Source of the DNA: Mycobacterium sp. SMC-2
GTDB lineage: Bacteria; Actinomycetota; Actinomycetes; Mycobacteriales; Mycobacteriaceae
Length of the DNA stretch: 64,000 nucleotides
Direction of reading: 5' to 3'
Assembly: GCF_025263485.1 (NCBI RefSeq)
Contig: NZ_CP079863.1
Coordinates: 3,038,001-3,102,000 of the forward strand
Every line of letters begins with the position of its first letter. The stretch's first letter is position 1. Below, one piece after another: positions 8,094 through 18,158 of the stretch. The position numbers were made by a program, and so were the translations under genes. The notes under the pieces were generated by a model, which was given only the letters and a program-made list of their open reading frames with translations, searched no databases and was not told the DNA's origin.

Positions 8094-9224
8094 CAGGCGG
8101 CCCCGCCGTCAAGATCCACCCCGAACGCGGTGTCGTAGGACGACAGGTCTCGCACCGGCACCTCAGAGGCGAGCGGGGGTGGTGGGATCTGGATGCGTCT
8201 GCGCCGCAACACCTTCCCCACCTCCACGTGCACCGGATCGGAGATCGTCTGATGGGTGGACCAGATCCGGTCGTGCTCGGCGACGGTCTGCCCGTCGCAG
8301 AACGCTTGCACCCGATCCAAGTCCGCCCGGACCAGGACCCGGCGACCGACCGCGCTCGGGTGCACCGAGTAGTCGTTGCTGTCCAGACGGATGTAGTGAT
8401 CCCGGGGCAGCCGCAGCGACGAGCACCAGCCGACCGTCGGCGCCACAGGCGGCAGCGCGAGCATCGCGGCCCGATCCGCGGTAATCCGATCCGTCGGGGC
8501 GCAGCCCAGGGCGCGACGGGTGCGGGTGTTGGCCACGGTCAGCCAGTCAGTCATCTGGGTGTTGAAATCCGCCGGTGAGGCGAACGCCCGGCCCGGCAGA
8601 AAGGAGCGCTCCAGATAGTCATGGGAGCGTTCGATAAGCCCTTTGGCTTCCGGGTCGGCGGGCCGGCAGACGATGACCTTGGTGGCCAGCACCCCGCGGA
8701 ATGCCTGGCATTCCTTGGTCAGTTCGACCCGCCCACCCCGCCAGCGTCCGATCGCGCCTTCACCGTCCCAAACCAGTGCTCGCGGCACCGCGCCGAGCCG
8801 GCTGATCAGTTCCCACCAGCCGGCGAACAGATCCTCGGCCCGCCGCGACGGGAGCAGCATGGCCAGCAGCCAGCGGGAGTAGGCGCTGATCATGGTCAAC
8901 ACCGGCAGCCGGGTCGCGGTGCGGGTTTGACCGAACCCGACCGGAATCTCGACGTCGGGAAACCACAGATCACACTGGGCGATCTCCCCGGCCACGTAGG
9001 CCGTGCGTGAGGCCGGGTCCGGCGGCAGATAGACCGGCCGCAGCTCGGCCACCCGCGACGAGAGCACCCGGATGGAACGCTGCCAGCCGATCCGCTCGGC
9101 GATCACCGTGGCCGGCATCGTCGGATAGACCTGAAGCAGTTCACGGATGCGTGGTTCGACTTCGTCGACGATCGAACCGCGTGGCGGCCGTTCGTACTTC
9201 GGCGGTTCATCATCAGCCAGCGCC
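8093..9224 (-). pseudogene. istA: IstA transposase, C-terminal portion (outer element; 5' end displaced to 11867-11982)
   Basis: This is the DDE-type catalytic part of an IS21 transposase. It has CDLWFPDVEIPVGF with the first Asp, ALVWDGEGAIG with the second Asp, and ADPEAKGLIERSHDYLERSFLPG with the Glu. A C-terminal beta-barrel region YIRLDSNDYSVHP follows. The open frame continues upstream to 9307 only because it reads into the inner element. Joining 11867-11982 to 8093-9218, and dropping one AGCGCC copy, restores one uninterrupted frame of 413 codons (KNTVKSAL then ADDEPPKY). The gene was therefore intact before the second insertion. Confidence 0.9.
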
Positions 9225-9340
9225 TGTCGGCGGACATGAAAAACTGCCCGCTGGCGGACATGAAAGTGCCCGTTCGCGGCCAATAAGTTCTGCCCACTGG
9301 CGGACATGAAAGTGCCCGTTGATGGCCATGAATCTGCCCA
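9225..9340. repeat. Left end of inner IS21 element with iterated transposase-binding motifs
   Basis: The motif CGGACATGAAA occurs at about 9231, 9255 and 9301, each followed by CTGCCCG or GTGCCCG. A GGCCAATAAG sits at about 9279 and a degenerate GGCCATGAATCTGCCC at about 9324. The right end (about 11765-11866) holds the matching set in inverted orientation. Confidence 0.7.
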
Positions 9341-9441
9341 GACCTACCTGATGCCCTTCGGCGCGTCAGCGCCGTGGCGGCCTCTCCTGCGGTTTCGATG
9401 TCGATGCCTAGTCGAGATCGACAACCCCAGGAGAGACCTAC

Positions 9442-10961
9442 TTGAAGTCTGATGGAGAACTCATGGAAATACTCAATGCCTACGACCTGACCGGGTCCTA
9501 CCGCGCTGCGGCCGAGTTGTGCGGGTGCTCGCATCACACCGTGAAGAAAGCGGTCGAGGACCGCAACGCTGGCCTGCCGCCGGCCACGCGGCGGGCCCGG
9601 ATGATCGATGATTGGCGCGACCTGCTCGAGGGCTGGGTCGCCGATTCGAAAGGCAAGATTCGCGGCGACAAAGCCCACGACAAGCTGGTGGCGTTGGGAT
9701 ACACCGGCACCGACCGCACCACTCGCCGGGCGCTGGCGGAGGTCAAAGCGCAGTGGCGGCTGGGCAATACACGCGTGCATCGGCCCTGGATCACCGAGCC
9801 CGGACTGTGGCTGCAGTACGACTTCGCCGACGGCCCTTTGGTGGCCGGCCGCAAAATCGTGCTGTTGGTGGCGTGGCTGGCGTGGAGCCGCTACCGAGTG
9901 GTCATCGCGTTGCGGGACCGCACCGCACCCAGTGTCTTCGCCGGCCTGGACCGCATCTTCCGCATCGTCGGCGGTGCCCCGACCTACCTGCTCACCGACA
10001 ACGAGAAGACCGTCACCACCGGACACATCGCCGGAGTCCCGGTCCGTAACCGCGTCGCAGTCACCTTTGGCCGCTATTACGGCATCTCGGTGCTGACCTG
10101 TGAACCCGCCGACCCGGCTTGCAAAGGTGGCGTGGAGAACGCGGTCAAACTCGCCAAAGCCGACATTGTGCCCACCGAGACGAACCTGCTGGGTCACTAC
10201 GACAGTTTCGCCGACGTGGAGGCCGCCTGCGCGGAGTTTGTCGCTGAGATCAACGCCCGGGTGCACCGCGCCACGGGCCGACGTCCGATCGAGATGCTCA
10301 CCGCAGAACGCCCCGCCCTGCATGCGATACCCGACCTGCCCCACACCGCCGCGTTGGGAGTGACACGGCGGGTTCCCGACAACGCCCCGATGGTCACCTT
10401 CGAGCATTGCCAATACTCGCTACCGGCAACACTATTGGGGCAGACGGTGTGGATCAGGCATCACGACGGCACCGACGAAGTGGTGATCTGCGCCCTCGAT
10501 GACGGCGGCCCCATCGAGGTGGCTCGGCACCCCGTGCCACCCCAGGCAGCCCGGCCATCGACGACGCCCATTTCCCCGGCCACCGCGACAAAGTGCCTGG
10601 GGACTACCGCGTCCGTGCCCGCACCGCCAGTGAACAGACCTTCCTGGCGTTGGGCCCCGGTGCGGCGGTGTGGCTCAAAGAAGCCGCCGCCGTCGGCACC
10701 GAACGCATCCTGCAGAAAATGGCCCACGCCGTCGAACTGTCCGCGCTGGCCGGCCGCGCCGATGTCGACTGGGCGCTCGGTCATGCCGCCGTGCACGGCC
10801 GGTTCGCCACCGGCGATCTGGACTCCATCCTGGCGGCCAAAGGTCTGGACCCGACTCGTCGTGGCGCCGGTGAGGACATCTCTCTGGCTCAAGGCACGGC
10901 CGGGTGGAACCTGTTCGGCCGCACCATCATCGACGTGACTGAGGCAGCAGACCAGCCATGA
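9442..10961 (+). pseudogene. istA: IstA transposase of inner element, frameshifted near its 3' end
   Basis: The N-terminus has an HTH (YRAAAELCGCSHHTVKKAV). It is followed by a DDE core: WLQYDFADGP, YLLTDNEKTVT, and DPACKGGVENAVKLAKADIVP. The frame then leaves coding-like sequence after EVARHP near 10530. The proper IstA C-terminus (GDYRVRARTASEQTFLALG...VDWALGHAAVHGRFATGDL) continues in another frame to TGA 10961. Adding one C to the run at 10530-10533 would restore one frame and an ATGA overlap with istB. The open frame without correction ends at 10938. The cause is either a real single-base loss, a sequencing error, or a frameshift event. Confidence 0.8.
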
Positions 10962-11734
10962 ACACCACCACGACCGCCACGCAGTTGCCCGCCGAGGTCG
11001 AGACGTTGATGCGGGCCCTGCGGTTGCCGCACGCACGCGCGATCGCCGCCGACGTGCTGGCCACCGCCCGCGCTCAACGCTGGGACCCCACCGAGGTCAT
11101 CAAAGCGCTGCTGACCGAGGAAGTCGCCGGCCGCGCCCGTTCTATGTTGGCCGCCCGCCGCAAAGCCGCCGGATTCCCGACTGGGAAAACCTTCGACGCC
11201 TGGGACCCGGGCGCCTCGTCGATCCCGCTGCCCACCCAACAAGCGCTACAGACCCTCGAATGGGTGGGGCGCCGCGAGAATCTGGTCGTCTGCGGGCCGG
11301 CCGGCACCGGCAAGACATTCTTCCTCGAAGCGTTGGGGCAGAAAGTCATCGAGGCCGGGATGCCGGTGGCGTGGTTCACCCTCGAGCAGATCGGGGTGCT
11401 CGTGCGCGCCCACCGTGCCGATGACTCTCTGGGAAAGGCGGTGGCCAAGATCGTGCGCGCCGAGCTCGTCGTCATCGATGACGTGGGGCTCTTGCCGGTC
11501 GGTGCCGATGCCGCCGAAGGGCTCTACCGCATCGTCGAAGCAGCCTACGAACGCAAGTCCGTGGCGATCTCCTCGAACCTGCACCCCAGTGGGTTCGACG
11601 AGCTGATGCCCAAGACGCTGGCCACCGCCACCGTCGACCGCCTGCTGCATCACGCACACCTATGCCAGACCAGCGGAGACTCCGTGCGCCTGGCCCAAGC
11701 CCTGCACGGGAAAGGAGTCAAACCCTTGAGCTGA
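10958..11734 (+). CDS. istB: IS21-family ATP-binding helper protein IstB (inner element)
   Basis: The 258-aa AAA+ protein has Walker A VVCGPAGTGKTFFLEAL (about residues 109-125), Walker B ELVVIDDVGLLPVG (about residues 169-182) and AISSNLHPSGFDELMPKTLATATVDRLLHHAH, the IstB sensor/C-terminal block. The ATG overlaps the true istA stop (ATGA at 10958-10961). It seems intact. It differs from the outer element's IstB in length and motif wording. Confidence 0.93.
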   Translation: MNTTTTATQLPAEVETLMRALRLPHARAIAADVLATARAQRWDPTEVIKALLTEEVAGRARSMLAARRKAAGFPTGKTFDAWDPGASSIPLPTQQALQTLEWVGRRENLVVCGPAGTGKTFFLEALGQKVIEAGMPVAWFTLEQIGVLVRAHRADDSLGKAVAKIVRAELVVIDDVGLLPVGADAAEGLYRIVEAAYERKSVAISSNLHPSGFDELMPKTLATATVDRLLHHAHLCQTSGDSVRLAQALHGKGVKPLS

Positions 11735-11866
11735 CAACGGCCTCACCGACCGGTGGCGGGCATCACCCTCATGGGCAGATTCGTGTCCGCCACCGGGCAG
11801 TTCTTATTGGCCACCAACCGGCAGTTCTCATGTCCGCCGACGGGCACTTTCAGCTGTCCATTGACA

Positions 11867-11982
11867 AGCGCCGACTTCACGGTGTTCTTCGAGATCTTCA
11901 ACGTCCGCGCGATCACCTTGATCGGCAGGCCCTCGGCCCGGCGCAAGCGGCGGATCTCAGCCCAATCTTCCACAGACAACAT
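11867..11982 (-). pseudogene. istA: IstA transposase, N-terminal portion (outer element)
   Basis: From the ATG at 11980-11982 the minus strand encodes LSVEDWAEIRRLRRAEGLPI followed by KVIARTLKISKNTVKSAL, a helix-turn-helix typical of IstA N-termini. It is cut at 11867 by the inner element. The remaining ORF continues into the inner element's terminal repeats and is not native. It is the missing 5' part of the gene at 8093-9224. Confidence 0.9.
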
Positions 11983-12054
11983 TCCCTTCTGGTCCTCCTG
12001 GCTCGACTAGAGCCAGGCCACCGGACCAGGGGGTCAATTTTCAGTTGCCGCGCC

Positions 12055-12081
12055 GGGGTCACAATTCACGTGCCGCGGACA
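12055..12081 (-). repeat. Right terminal inverted repeat of outer IS21-like element
   Basis: Read on the minus strand it begins TGTCCGCGGCACGTGAATTG. It is followed inward by GACCCCGG and a second CTGAAAATTGACCCC copy. It is immediately followed by the CCATT target duplication (12082-12086). Confidence 0.8.
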
Positions 12082-12404
12082 CCATTCACGACTGCAGCGA
12101 GCCTTGACCGGCAAGGCTATGCGCAGTTTAGGTCTGATGCGTGGAGCAAGGGCCTGGGTAGGTTGGGTCCGACGTTCAGCAGCTTGTGCTCCGCGGAGCG
12201 GACGGGTAGCGGCACGAAAGTCGGAGACGCGGGAAATCGACGACGCCTGCGCTGTGCGGGCACGATGTTCGCCCGCCTCGGTGCCGACACTGCCGGGTTC
12301 TGGCTGGCCGCAACCGATTCTGGGAATCGGACTCGGGGTGGTCGCATGGGGGCAGAAATATGGACTATTAGAAGGGTCGACTGGTCTGCGAATCTTCGGA
12401 GCAG
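12082..12404. other. Intergenic stretch right of the IS insertion
   Basis: After the CCATT duplication no ORF with a recognisable product is seen. A small perfect inverted repeat, GCCTTG-ACCGG-CAAGGC (12101-12117), could form a short hairpin, but it lacks a T run. The stretch ends at the stop of the convergent-side glycosyltransferase gene (12405). Confidence 0.35.
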
Positions 12405-13343
12405 TTAAATACCGACCTTCCTGGTAATAACGAAATTGGGTCGTTCTTTTACTTCCTCGTAAATGAGCGCGAGGTATTCGCCTACTACCCCGAGTAGCAG
12501 GGCAACTACCCCAAACCCGATCAGCATGACGCAGATGAGCGAACCGAATCCGGGGAAGGGCACCCCGTACAAGACGAATCGCGCGGCGAGCACAAACACG
12601 GCGACCGCCGCAATGGCACTCAGGAAAAACCCGGTTAGAGTGATAAGACGCAGAGGTACGTACGAGTGGGCGAGGATGCCTTTGCCTGCTAGATTGAGCA
12701 CGCTGAGCGTGTATGCCTTGGATTTCCCGGCGAAGCGAGGTGCGCGCTTCATCGGAAGCCCGATCGACTTGAAGCCCACCCAGGAGAACAGACCGCGGAC
12801 GAACCTGTTGCGCTCGTCCATCGAGCGAACGACCTCGTAGACCTTCCGGTCCACTAAGCGGAAATCGCTTGCATTGCTAGTAATCCGGTCATCCGTGAGT
12901 CTGCCCGCAAGCCAATAGAAAAGCTGGGAATTCATTTTGCGGATCGGTCCTGTGCCTGTGCGCTCGGTGACGACTCCGTATACGTTCTCGTAACCGTCTT
13001 CCCACTTTCGGATCATCTCTGGGATGAACTCAGGCGGGTCCTGCAAGTCGGCTGTCATAAGCACGACGGCATCAGCGTCGACCATGTTAAGGCCAGCCGT
13101 CAGACCGCCATCCATACCGAAGTTACGTGCCAGCTGCAAGATCTTGAACCGCGGATCCGCCTGGTGGATCGCGAGCAACTTGTCCATCGTGTCATCGTCT
13201 GAACCGTTCTCGACGATGATCGCCTCGAATTCATACTCGAGCTCAGAATCGAACACGGCGGCTAGCTGGCGAGCCAGCTCCTCGACGCATTCACTTTCGT
13301 TGTAGGCGGGCGCGATCACAGCGATTTTTCTCTTCACTGCCAC
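12405..13343 (-). CDS. GtrB/DPM1-like polyprenyl-phosphate glycosyltransferase (GT2) with C-terminal membrane segments
   Basis: The GT2 catalytic domain has VIAPAYNESECVEELARQL, an acidic pair in IVENGSDDDT, MTADLQDPPEF (metal-binding DxD-like) and NFGMDGGLTAG. Two hydrophobic helices at the C-terminus (LITLTGFFLSAIAAVAVFVLA and ICVMLIGFGVVALLLGVVGEY) give the GtrB/ArnC topology. The family moves a sugar from an NDP-sugar to polyprenyl phosphate at the inner face of the membrane. I start at the GTG at 13341-13343, which has GGAAG five nt upstream and follows the rfbF stop. The frame is open upstream to 13385, but that part overlaps rfbF. Adjacency to rfbF suggests the donor is a CDP- or related deoxysugar (inference). 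Confidence 0.85.
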   Translation of the reverse strand: MAVKRKIAVIAPAYNESECVEELARQLAAVFDSELEYEFEAIIVENGSDDDTMDKLLAIHQADPRFKILQLARNFGMDGGLTAGLNMVDADAVVLMTADLQDPPEFIPEMIRKWEDGYENVYGVVTERTGTGPIRKMNSQLFYWLAGRLTDDRITSNASDFRLVDRKVYEVVRSMDERNRFVRGLFSWVGFKSIGLPMKRAPRFAGKSKAYTLSVLNLAGKGILAHSYVPLRLITLTGFFLSAIAAVAVFVLAARFVLYGVPFPGFGSLICVMLIGFGVVALLLGVVGEYLALIYEEVKERPNFVITRKVGI

Positions 13344-13345
13344 AC

Positions 13346-14122
13346 TTACTTCCACACTTTCCAAGGCGGTTCTCCGCTGTCCCACAGCTTGTTAAGCAGC
13401 TGCGATTCCCGGAAAGTATCCATTGGCAGCCAGAAACCATGGTGCGCAAACGCGGCGATCTGGCGGTCTTCAGCCAGCCGGAGCAGCGGTTTCTCCTCCA
13501 GCACGGTCTCGTCGCCCTCCAAATAATCGAATACTCCCGACTCGAAAACGAAGTAACCGATGTTGATCCAGTCTTCAGCCTTGGGCTTTTCTCGGAACTT
13601 GGCGACCGCACCGTCATCTTCGAGGTCGATGACCCCGAACCGGCTCATCGGCTGGGTGGCCGTCACGGTGGCAAGTTTGCCGTGCGCGCGGTGGAACTCC
13701 AAGAGGGCCGGAATGTCGACATCGGCGATGCCGTCACCGTAGGTGCACAAGAACGTCTCATCACCGACGTACTTCTGGATGCGTTTGATCCGACCGCCCG
13801 TCATCGTGCTCAAACCGGTGTCGGCGACGGTCACCCGCCAGTTGAACTCGTCGTGCGAACCGTGGTAGCGGATGCTCGACTGGTCACCGAGGGTGATGGT
13901 GAAGTCCAGATTGGACACCCCATAGTTCGAGAAGTAGTTCTTGATGTACTCGCTCTTGTAACCCGTGCAGACCACGAACTGCGAAATGCCGTAGTGGCCA
14001 AGGATTTTCATGATGTGCCACAGCACCGGTCGGCCGCCCACCTCGACCATTGGCTTCGGGCGAAACTCGGTCTCTTCCCGCATTCGGGTCCCAAGACCAC
14101 CCGCGAGAAGCACGGCTTTCAT
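13346..14122 (-). CDS. rfbF: Glucose-1-phosphate cytidylyltransferase
   Basis: The 258-aa protein begins MKAVLLAGGLGTRMREET with the nucleotidyltransferase signature, then FRPKPMVEVGGRPVLWHIMK and later YGDGIADVDI with the metal-binding Asp. Length and motif order match RfbF/DdhA, which makes CDP-glucose from CTP and glucose-1-phosphate, the first step to CDP-3,6-dideoxyhexoses. It is divergently arranged with rfbH-rfbG, the next two enzymes of this pathway, across a ~150-bp intergenic region. That region and the first part of this gene exist as a decayed second copy at 3792-4190. Confidence 0.93.
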   Translation of the reverse strand: MKAVLLAGGLGTRMREETEFRPKPMVEVGGRPVLWHIMKILGHYGISQFVVCTGYKSEYIKNYFSNYGVSNLDFTITLGDQSSIRYHGSHDEFNWRVTVADTGLSTMTGGRIKRIQKYVGDETFLCTYGDGIADVDIPALLEFHRAHGKLATVTATQPMSRFGVIDLEDDGAVAKFREKPKAEDWINIGYFVFESGVFDYLEGDETVLEEKPLLRLAEDRQIAAFAHHGFWLPMDTFRESQLLNKLWDSGEPPWKVWK

Positions 14123-14274
14123 GACCAGCGGTCCAATCTCAAGGCAATCGTTCCCCCGCGCGGTTTTGCTGACGCAGCCTCATGCAGGTGACACACTAGC
14201 AATGTCGCGGCGCGCCCGGCGGGGTTTCAGGGCCGCCGCAAAATGTACGAATCACGGACGCTCGAGGAGATCTC

Positions 14275-15636
<1,362 letters not shown>

Positions 15637-15638
15637 CA

Positions 15639-16655
15639 GTGCACTACCTGGTCACCGGACACACGGGTTTCAAAGGGGCCTGGCTGACGCTGCTCCTCCT
15701 CAGCCGCGGACATCAGGTATCCGGCTTGGCGCTCGACCCCGTGGCGGGCAGCCTGTTCAAGCGAGCCGCACTCGCCGATCAGCTTGTCTCGGACTTCCGG
15801 GTGGACATTCGCGACGCAGAGGCCACCGGGGCGGCGGTTTCGACCGCCGCCCCGGATGTGTTGGTGCACATGGCCGCTCAGCCGTTGGTTCGCGAGTCGT
15901 ATCGCAACCCGCGGTACACCTACGAAACCAACGCCATCGGCACGCTTACCGTGCTCGAGGCCGCCGCGGCCACCCCGTCGGTGCGCGCGCACGTCGTTGT
16001 CACCACCGACAAGGTCTACCGCAACGTGGACCAGGAGGCCGGTTACGTCGAAACCGACCCGTTGGGCGGCGACGACCCCTACAGCGCTTCGAAGGCGATG
16101 GCCGACCTACTGACGCAGTCGTGGATTAGCAGCTTCTCCGGCCCTCCCACCGCCATTGCCCGTGCCGGCAACGTCATCGGCGGTGGCGATGTCAGTCGTG
16201 ACCGGCTGCTGCCAGATTTGGTGGCCGCATATGCCCAGGGGCGGGCGCCGATGCTGCGATTTCCGCGTGCGGTGCGGCCGTGGCAGCACGTGCTCGACTG
16301 CCTCAACGGCTACCTGACCCTCGTCGACGCGCTGCTTGCCGGCGGCGGCCTGGGCCAGTGGAACTTCGGGCCGGGCCGCGACAGCTTCGTCGAGGTCGGC
16401 CAGGTGGCTACCCTGGCGGCCGAGCTGTGGGGCGGCGGCGCGCATTGGGAACTCGAGGGCGGGAACCACCTACACGAGGCAAACCTGCTGGCCCTCGACA
16501 CTTCGAAGGCGCAGCGCGAACTGGGCTGGCGCAATCGGCTCGGCTTCCGCGATGCCGTGGCATGGACGATCGACTGGGAGCGGCGCGTGCACGCCGGCGC
16601 CGACCCGCATACGGTCAGCCGGGAGCAGATCGCCGTTTTCGAAGGCCTCGGATGA
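15639..16655 (+). CDS. rfbG: CDP-glucose 4,6-dehydratase
   Basis: The 338-aa extended SDR enzyme has the NAD-binding VTGHTGFKGAWL at its start, VHMAAQPLVRESY typical of RfbG, and the catalytic YSASK in DDPYSASKAMAD (about residues 147-157). It converts CDP-glucose to CDP-4-keto-6-deoxyglucose, between RfbF and RfbH. It starts with GTG 2 nt after the rfbH stop. Its TGA overlaps the ATG of the following gtrA-like gene (ATGA 16652-16655), so rfbH-rfbG-gtrA form one transcript. Confidence 0.92.
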   Translation: MHYLVTGHTGFKGAWLTLLLLSRGHQVSGLALDPVAGSLFKRAALADQLVSDFRVDIRDAEATGAAVSTAAPDVLVHMAAQPLVRESYRNPRYTYETNAIGTLTVLEAAAATPSVRAHVVVTTDKVYRNVDQEAGYVETDPLGGDDPYSASKAMADLLTQSWISSFSGPPTAIARAGNVIGGGDVSRDRLLPDLVAAYAQGRAPMLRFPRAVRPWQHVLDCLNGYLTLVDALLAGGGLGQWNFGPGRDSFVEVGQVATLAAELWGGGAHWELEGGNHLHEANLLALDTSKAQRELGWRNRLGFRDAVAWTIDWERRVHAGADPHTVSREQIAVFEGLG

Positions 16656-17143
16656 GTGAATTCGACCTGCCACCCGAATCGGTGCAGCCAGGGCAGTTGA
16701 TCCGGCTCGTCCGAGACCAGCGCGTGGCATTCCTGATGGTCGGGGGGATCAATACCGTCGTTGGGTTCGGGATCTTCGTCGCCTGCTCGGAGAGCTTGGG
16801 CCACCTCGTCGACCAGCGGTTCGGTAAGGTCGCGGGATCGCTGGTAACGCTCGGCATCGCGCATGTGCTAAGCGTGCTGTTCGCGTTTGTGATGCATCGG
16901 CGGTTCGTGTTCCGCGTCCGGGGCCATGTGCTGCGTGACCTCGTCCGCTTCTGGAGCGTCTACATAACGGCCGCGGGCATCAACTTCGTTGCCTTGCCTG
17001 TGCTGGTCGAGCTGGGTCTGGACCGCATACCGGCGCAAGCAATTGTAGTGGCGTCCACCACGCTGCTGAGCTACTTCGGCCACCGTTACTTCTCTTTCCG
17101 GCGCGGTGTCGGCGACGCTCGGGACGAGACCTCGCGTTCATAG
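16652..17143 (+). CDS. GtrA-family membrane protein (polyprenyl-phosphate-sugar flippase-like)
   Basis: The 163-aa protein starts at the ATG overlapping the rfbG stop. It has about four hydrophobic segments and the GtrA hallmarks RDQRVAFLMVGGINTVVGFG near the N-terminus, HRRFVFR in the middle and FGHRYFSFR at the end. GtrA proteins are thought to flip polyprenyl-phosphate-linked sugars outward for extracytoplasmic glycosylation. It fits functionally with the GtrB-like transferase at 12405 and the GT87-like transferase at 18793. The longer frame from 16280 overlaps rfbG and is not used. Confidence 0.85.
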   Translation: MSEFDLPPESVQPGQLIRLVRDQRVAFLMVGGINTVVGFGIFVACSESLGHLVDQRFGKVAGSLVTLGIAHVLSVLFAFVMHRRFVFRVRGHVLRDLVRFWSVYITAAGINFVALPVLVELGLDRIPAQAIVVASTTLLSYFGHRYFSFRRGVGDARDETSRS

Positions 17144-17267
17144 AGACCTGCAACCGCGGGTGGCGGGTCCGGTGTGGAACCGCCTGGCCGATCAGCACAG
17201 TGAGGTGCGCTTGGGCCACCGCCGGGGCGTTTGATGCACGTCGCTTCGAAGCCCTCGGACCGCAACC

Positions 17268-18155
17268 TCAGCATCCGCCTCGCCGGATGTCACGTTGGCC
17301 GTTGTCCGCGGAAGTGCTGGGCCGCATCCGCCTGCCTAGCCAGCGGTACACCGCGCGACGGCCGAGGGCGTTCGCGTGCGCTCGTGCGCTGCCAACCCAT
17401 AGGTGGCGTCGGTTGAGCAATCCCGGCTGAGTCGTGGCCAACTCACGCTGAAATCCGATGGTTTGGTCGGCTTGGGAGCGCATCAGCTGCACACTCCACT
17501 GCGAGCGGCTGACCCGGAACGCAGCCAGCGGGCCGGGTACTGCAACCAGATTTCCACGAAGCAAGACTGCGCAATAGGTTGCCAGGTCAATGAGGTATGG
17601 GAAGCGGCTGTCCCAGCCACTGGCGTCGACCAGGGCGGAGCGCCTGAACATCACCGAAGCTGGCTCACCGAAAATGTTCGTCCCGGCGAGCACAGTGTGC
17701 CGGATGGCCTCGACGCCCGTGACCTCACCCCGCAGCCCCTTGAGTCCACGGCCGCGCAGTACGGCCCTGCCCGCGGCATCGATGATGTCTCTGGTGCTCG
17801 CGGCCAGTACTGCCGACGGATGCGCCGTTAACGCCGCCACCTGCATCGCCAAATTTTCCGGATAGAGGACATCATCGCCGCAGACCAGCTTGATGAACTC
17901 GCCGGTGCCGAGGTCGGTAACTGCGTTCCAGTTCGCTGGCGCCCCACCGCCCGACGCCAGCCGGGTCACTCGCACCCGAGGGTCAGCGGTATAAGGCTGC
18001 AGCGCCTCCCAGGTGCCGTCGGTGGAGCTGTGGTCGGAAACCACCAGCTCGAAATCGCTGAAGCTTTGCGCCAGAATCGATCCCATCGTGGCGTCGATGA
18101 ACTCAACGCTGTTGTACGTCGGCACCACGACCGACACCCGTGGCATCACGCACAT
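17268..18155 (-). CDS. Family 2 glycosyltransferase
   Basis: The 295-aa GT2 protein has RVSVVVPTYNSVEFIDATMGS at the N-terminus, VVSDHSSTDGTWE with the nucleotide-binding Asp, and KLVCGDDVLYPENL (DxD-like metal site, about residue 92). There are no clear membrane segments, so it is probably a cytoplasmic or peripheral transferase adding a sugar to a lipid or glycan acceptor. It lies 3 nt downstream of a gtrA-like gene on the same strand. The C-terminal ~40 residues are Arg-rich. The acceptor and donor are unknown. Confidence 0.85.
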   Translation of the reverse strand: MCVMPRVSVVVPTYNSVEFIDATMGSILAQSFSDFELVVSDHSSTDGTWEALQPYTADPRVRVTRLASGGGAPANWNAVTDLGTGEFIKLVCGDDVLYPENLAMQVAALTAHPSAVLAASTRDIIDAAGRAVLRGRGLKGLRGEVTGVEAIRHTVLAGTNIFGEPASVMFRRSALVDASGWDSRFPYLIDLATYCAVLLRGNLVAVPGPLAAFRVSRSQWSVQLMRSQADQTIGFQRELATTQPGLLNRRHLWVGSARAHANALGRRAVYRWLGRRMRPSTSADNGQRDIRRGGC

Positions 18156-18158
18156 GAC

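Larger units (their letters stand above)
9225..11866 (+). mobile_element. Inner IS21-family element inserted in the outer element's istA
   Basis: The 2642-bp element starts TGTCGGCGGACATGAAAAAC and ends ...CCATTGACA. It is flanked on both sides by AGCGCC (9219-9224 and 11867-11872). Both ends hold several direct copies of a GCGGACATGAAAGTGCCCG-type motif and a GGCCAATAAG motif, consistent with multiple transposase-binding sites. It carries istA and istB on the plus strand, opposite to the host element. Its proteins are clearly different from those of the outer element, so this is a second IS21 subgroup and not a duplication of the same one. Confidence 0.9.
7219..12081 (-). mobile_element. Outer IS21-family element, interrupted by a second IS21-family element
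   Basis: The element is bounded by inverted ends that both begin TGTC and contain two spaced copies of a TGAAAATTGACCCC-like motif. It is flanked by the identical 5-bp duplication CCATT (7214-7218 and 12082-12086). It carries istA (split) and istB on the minus strand. Without the inner element and one copy of its target duplication it would be about 2.2 kb, a normal IS21 size. IS21 elements end in TG/CA and make 4-8 bp duplications, which fits. The insertion lies between the aldolase gene and the glycosyltransferase/rfb block. The istA gene is broken, so the element cannot move unaided. Confidence 0.9.

Noticed and set aside
7383..8138. Plus-strand ORF of 251 codons opposite istB
   Set aside because: The opposite strand encodes a clear IstB with Walker motifs; this frame has no domain.
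12104..12427. Plus-strand 107-codon ORF after the IS element
   Set aside because: No recognisable family, Arg-rich first half, and overlaps the end of the GT2 gene.
17144..17267. Possible terminator between the convergent gtrA and GT2 genes
   Set aside because: No convincing stem with loop could be found by eye.
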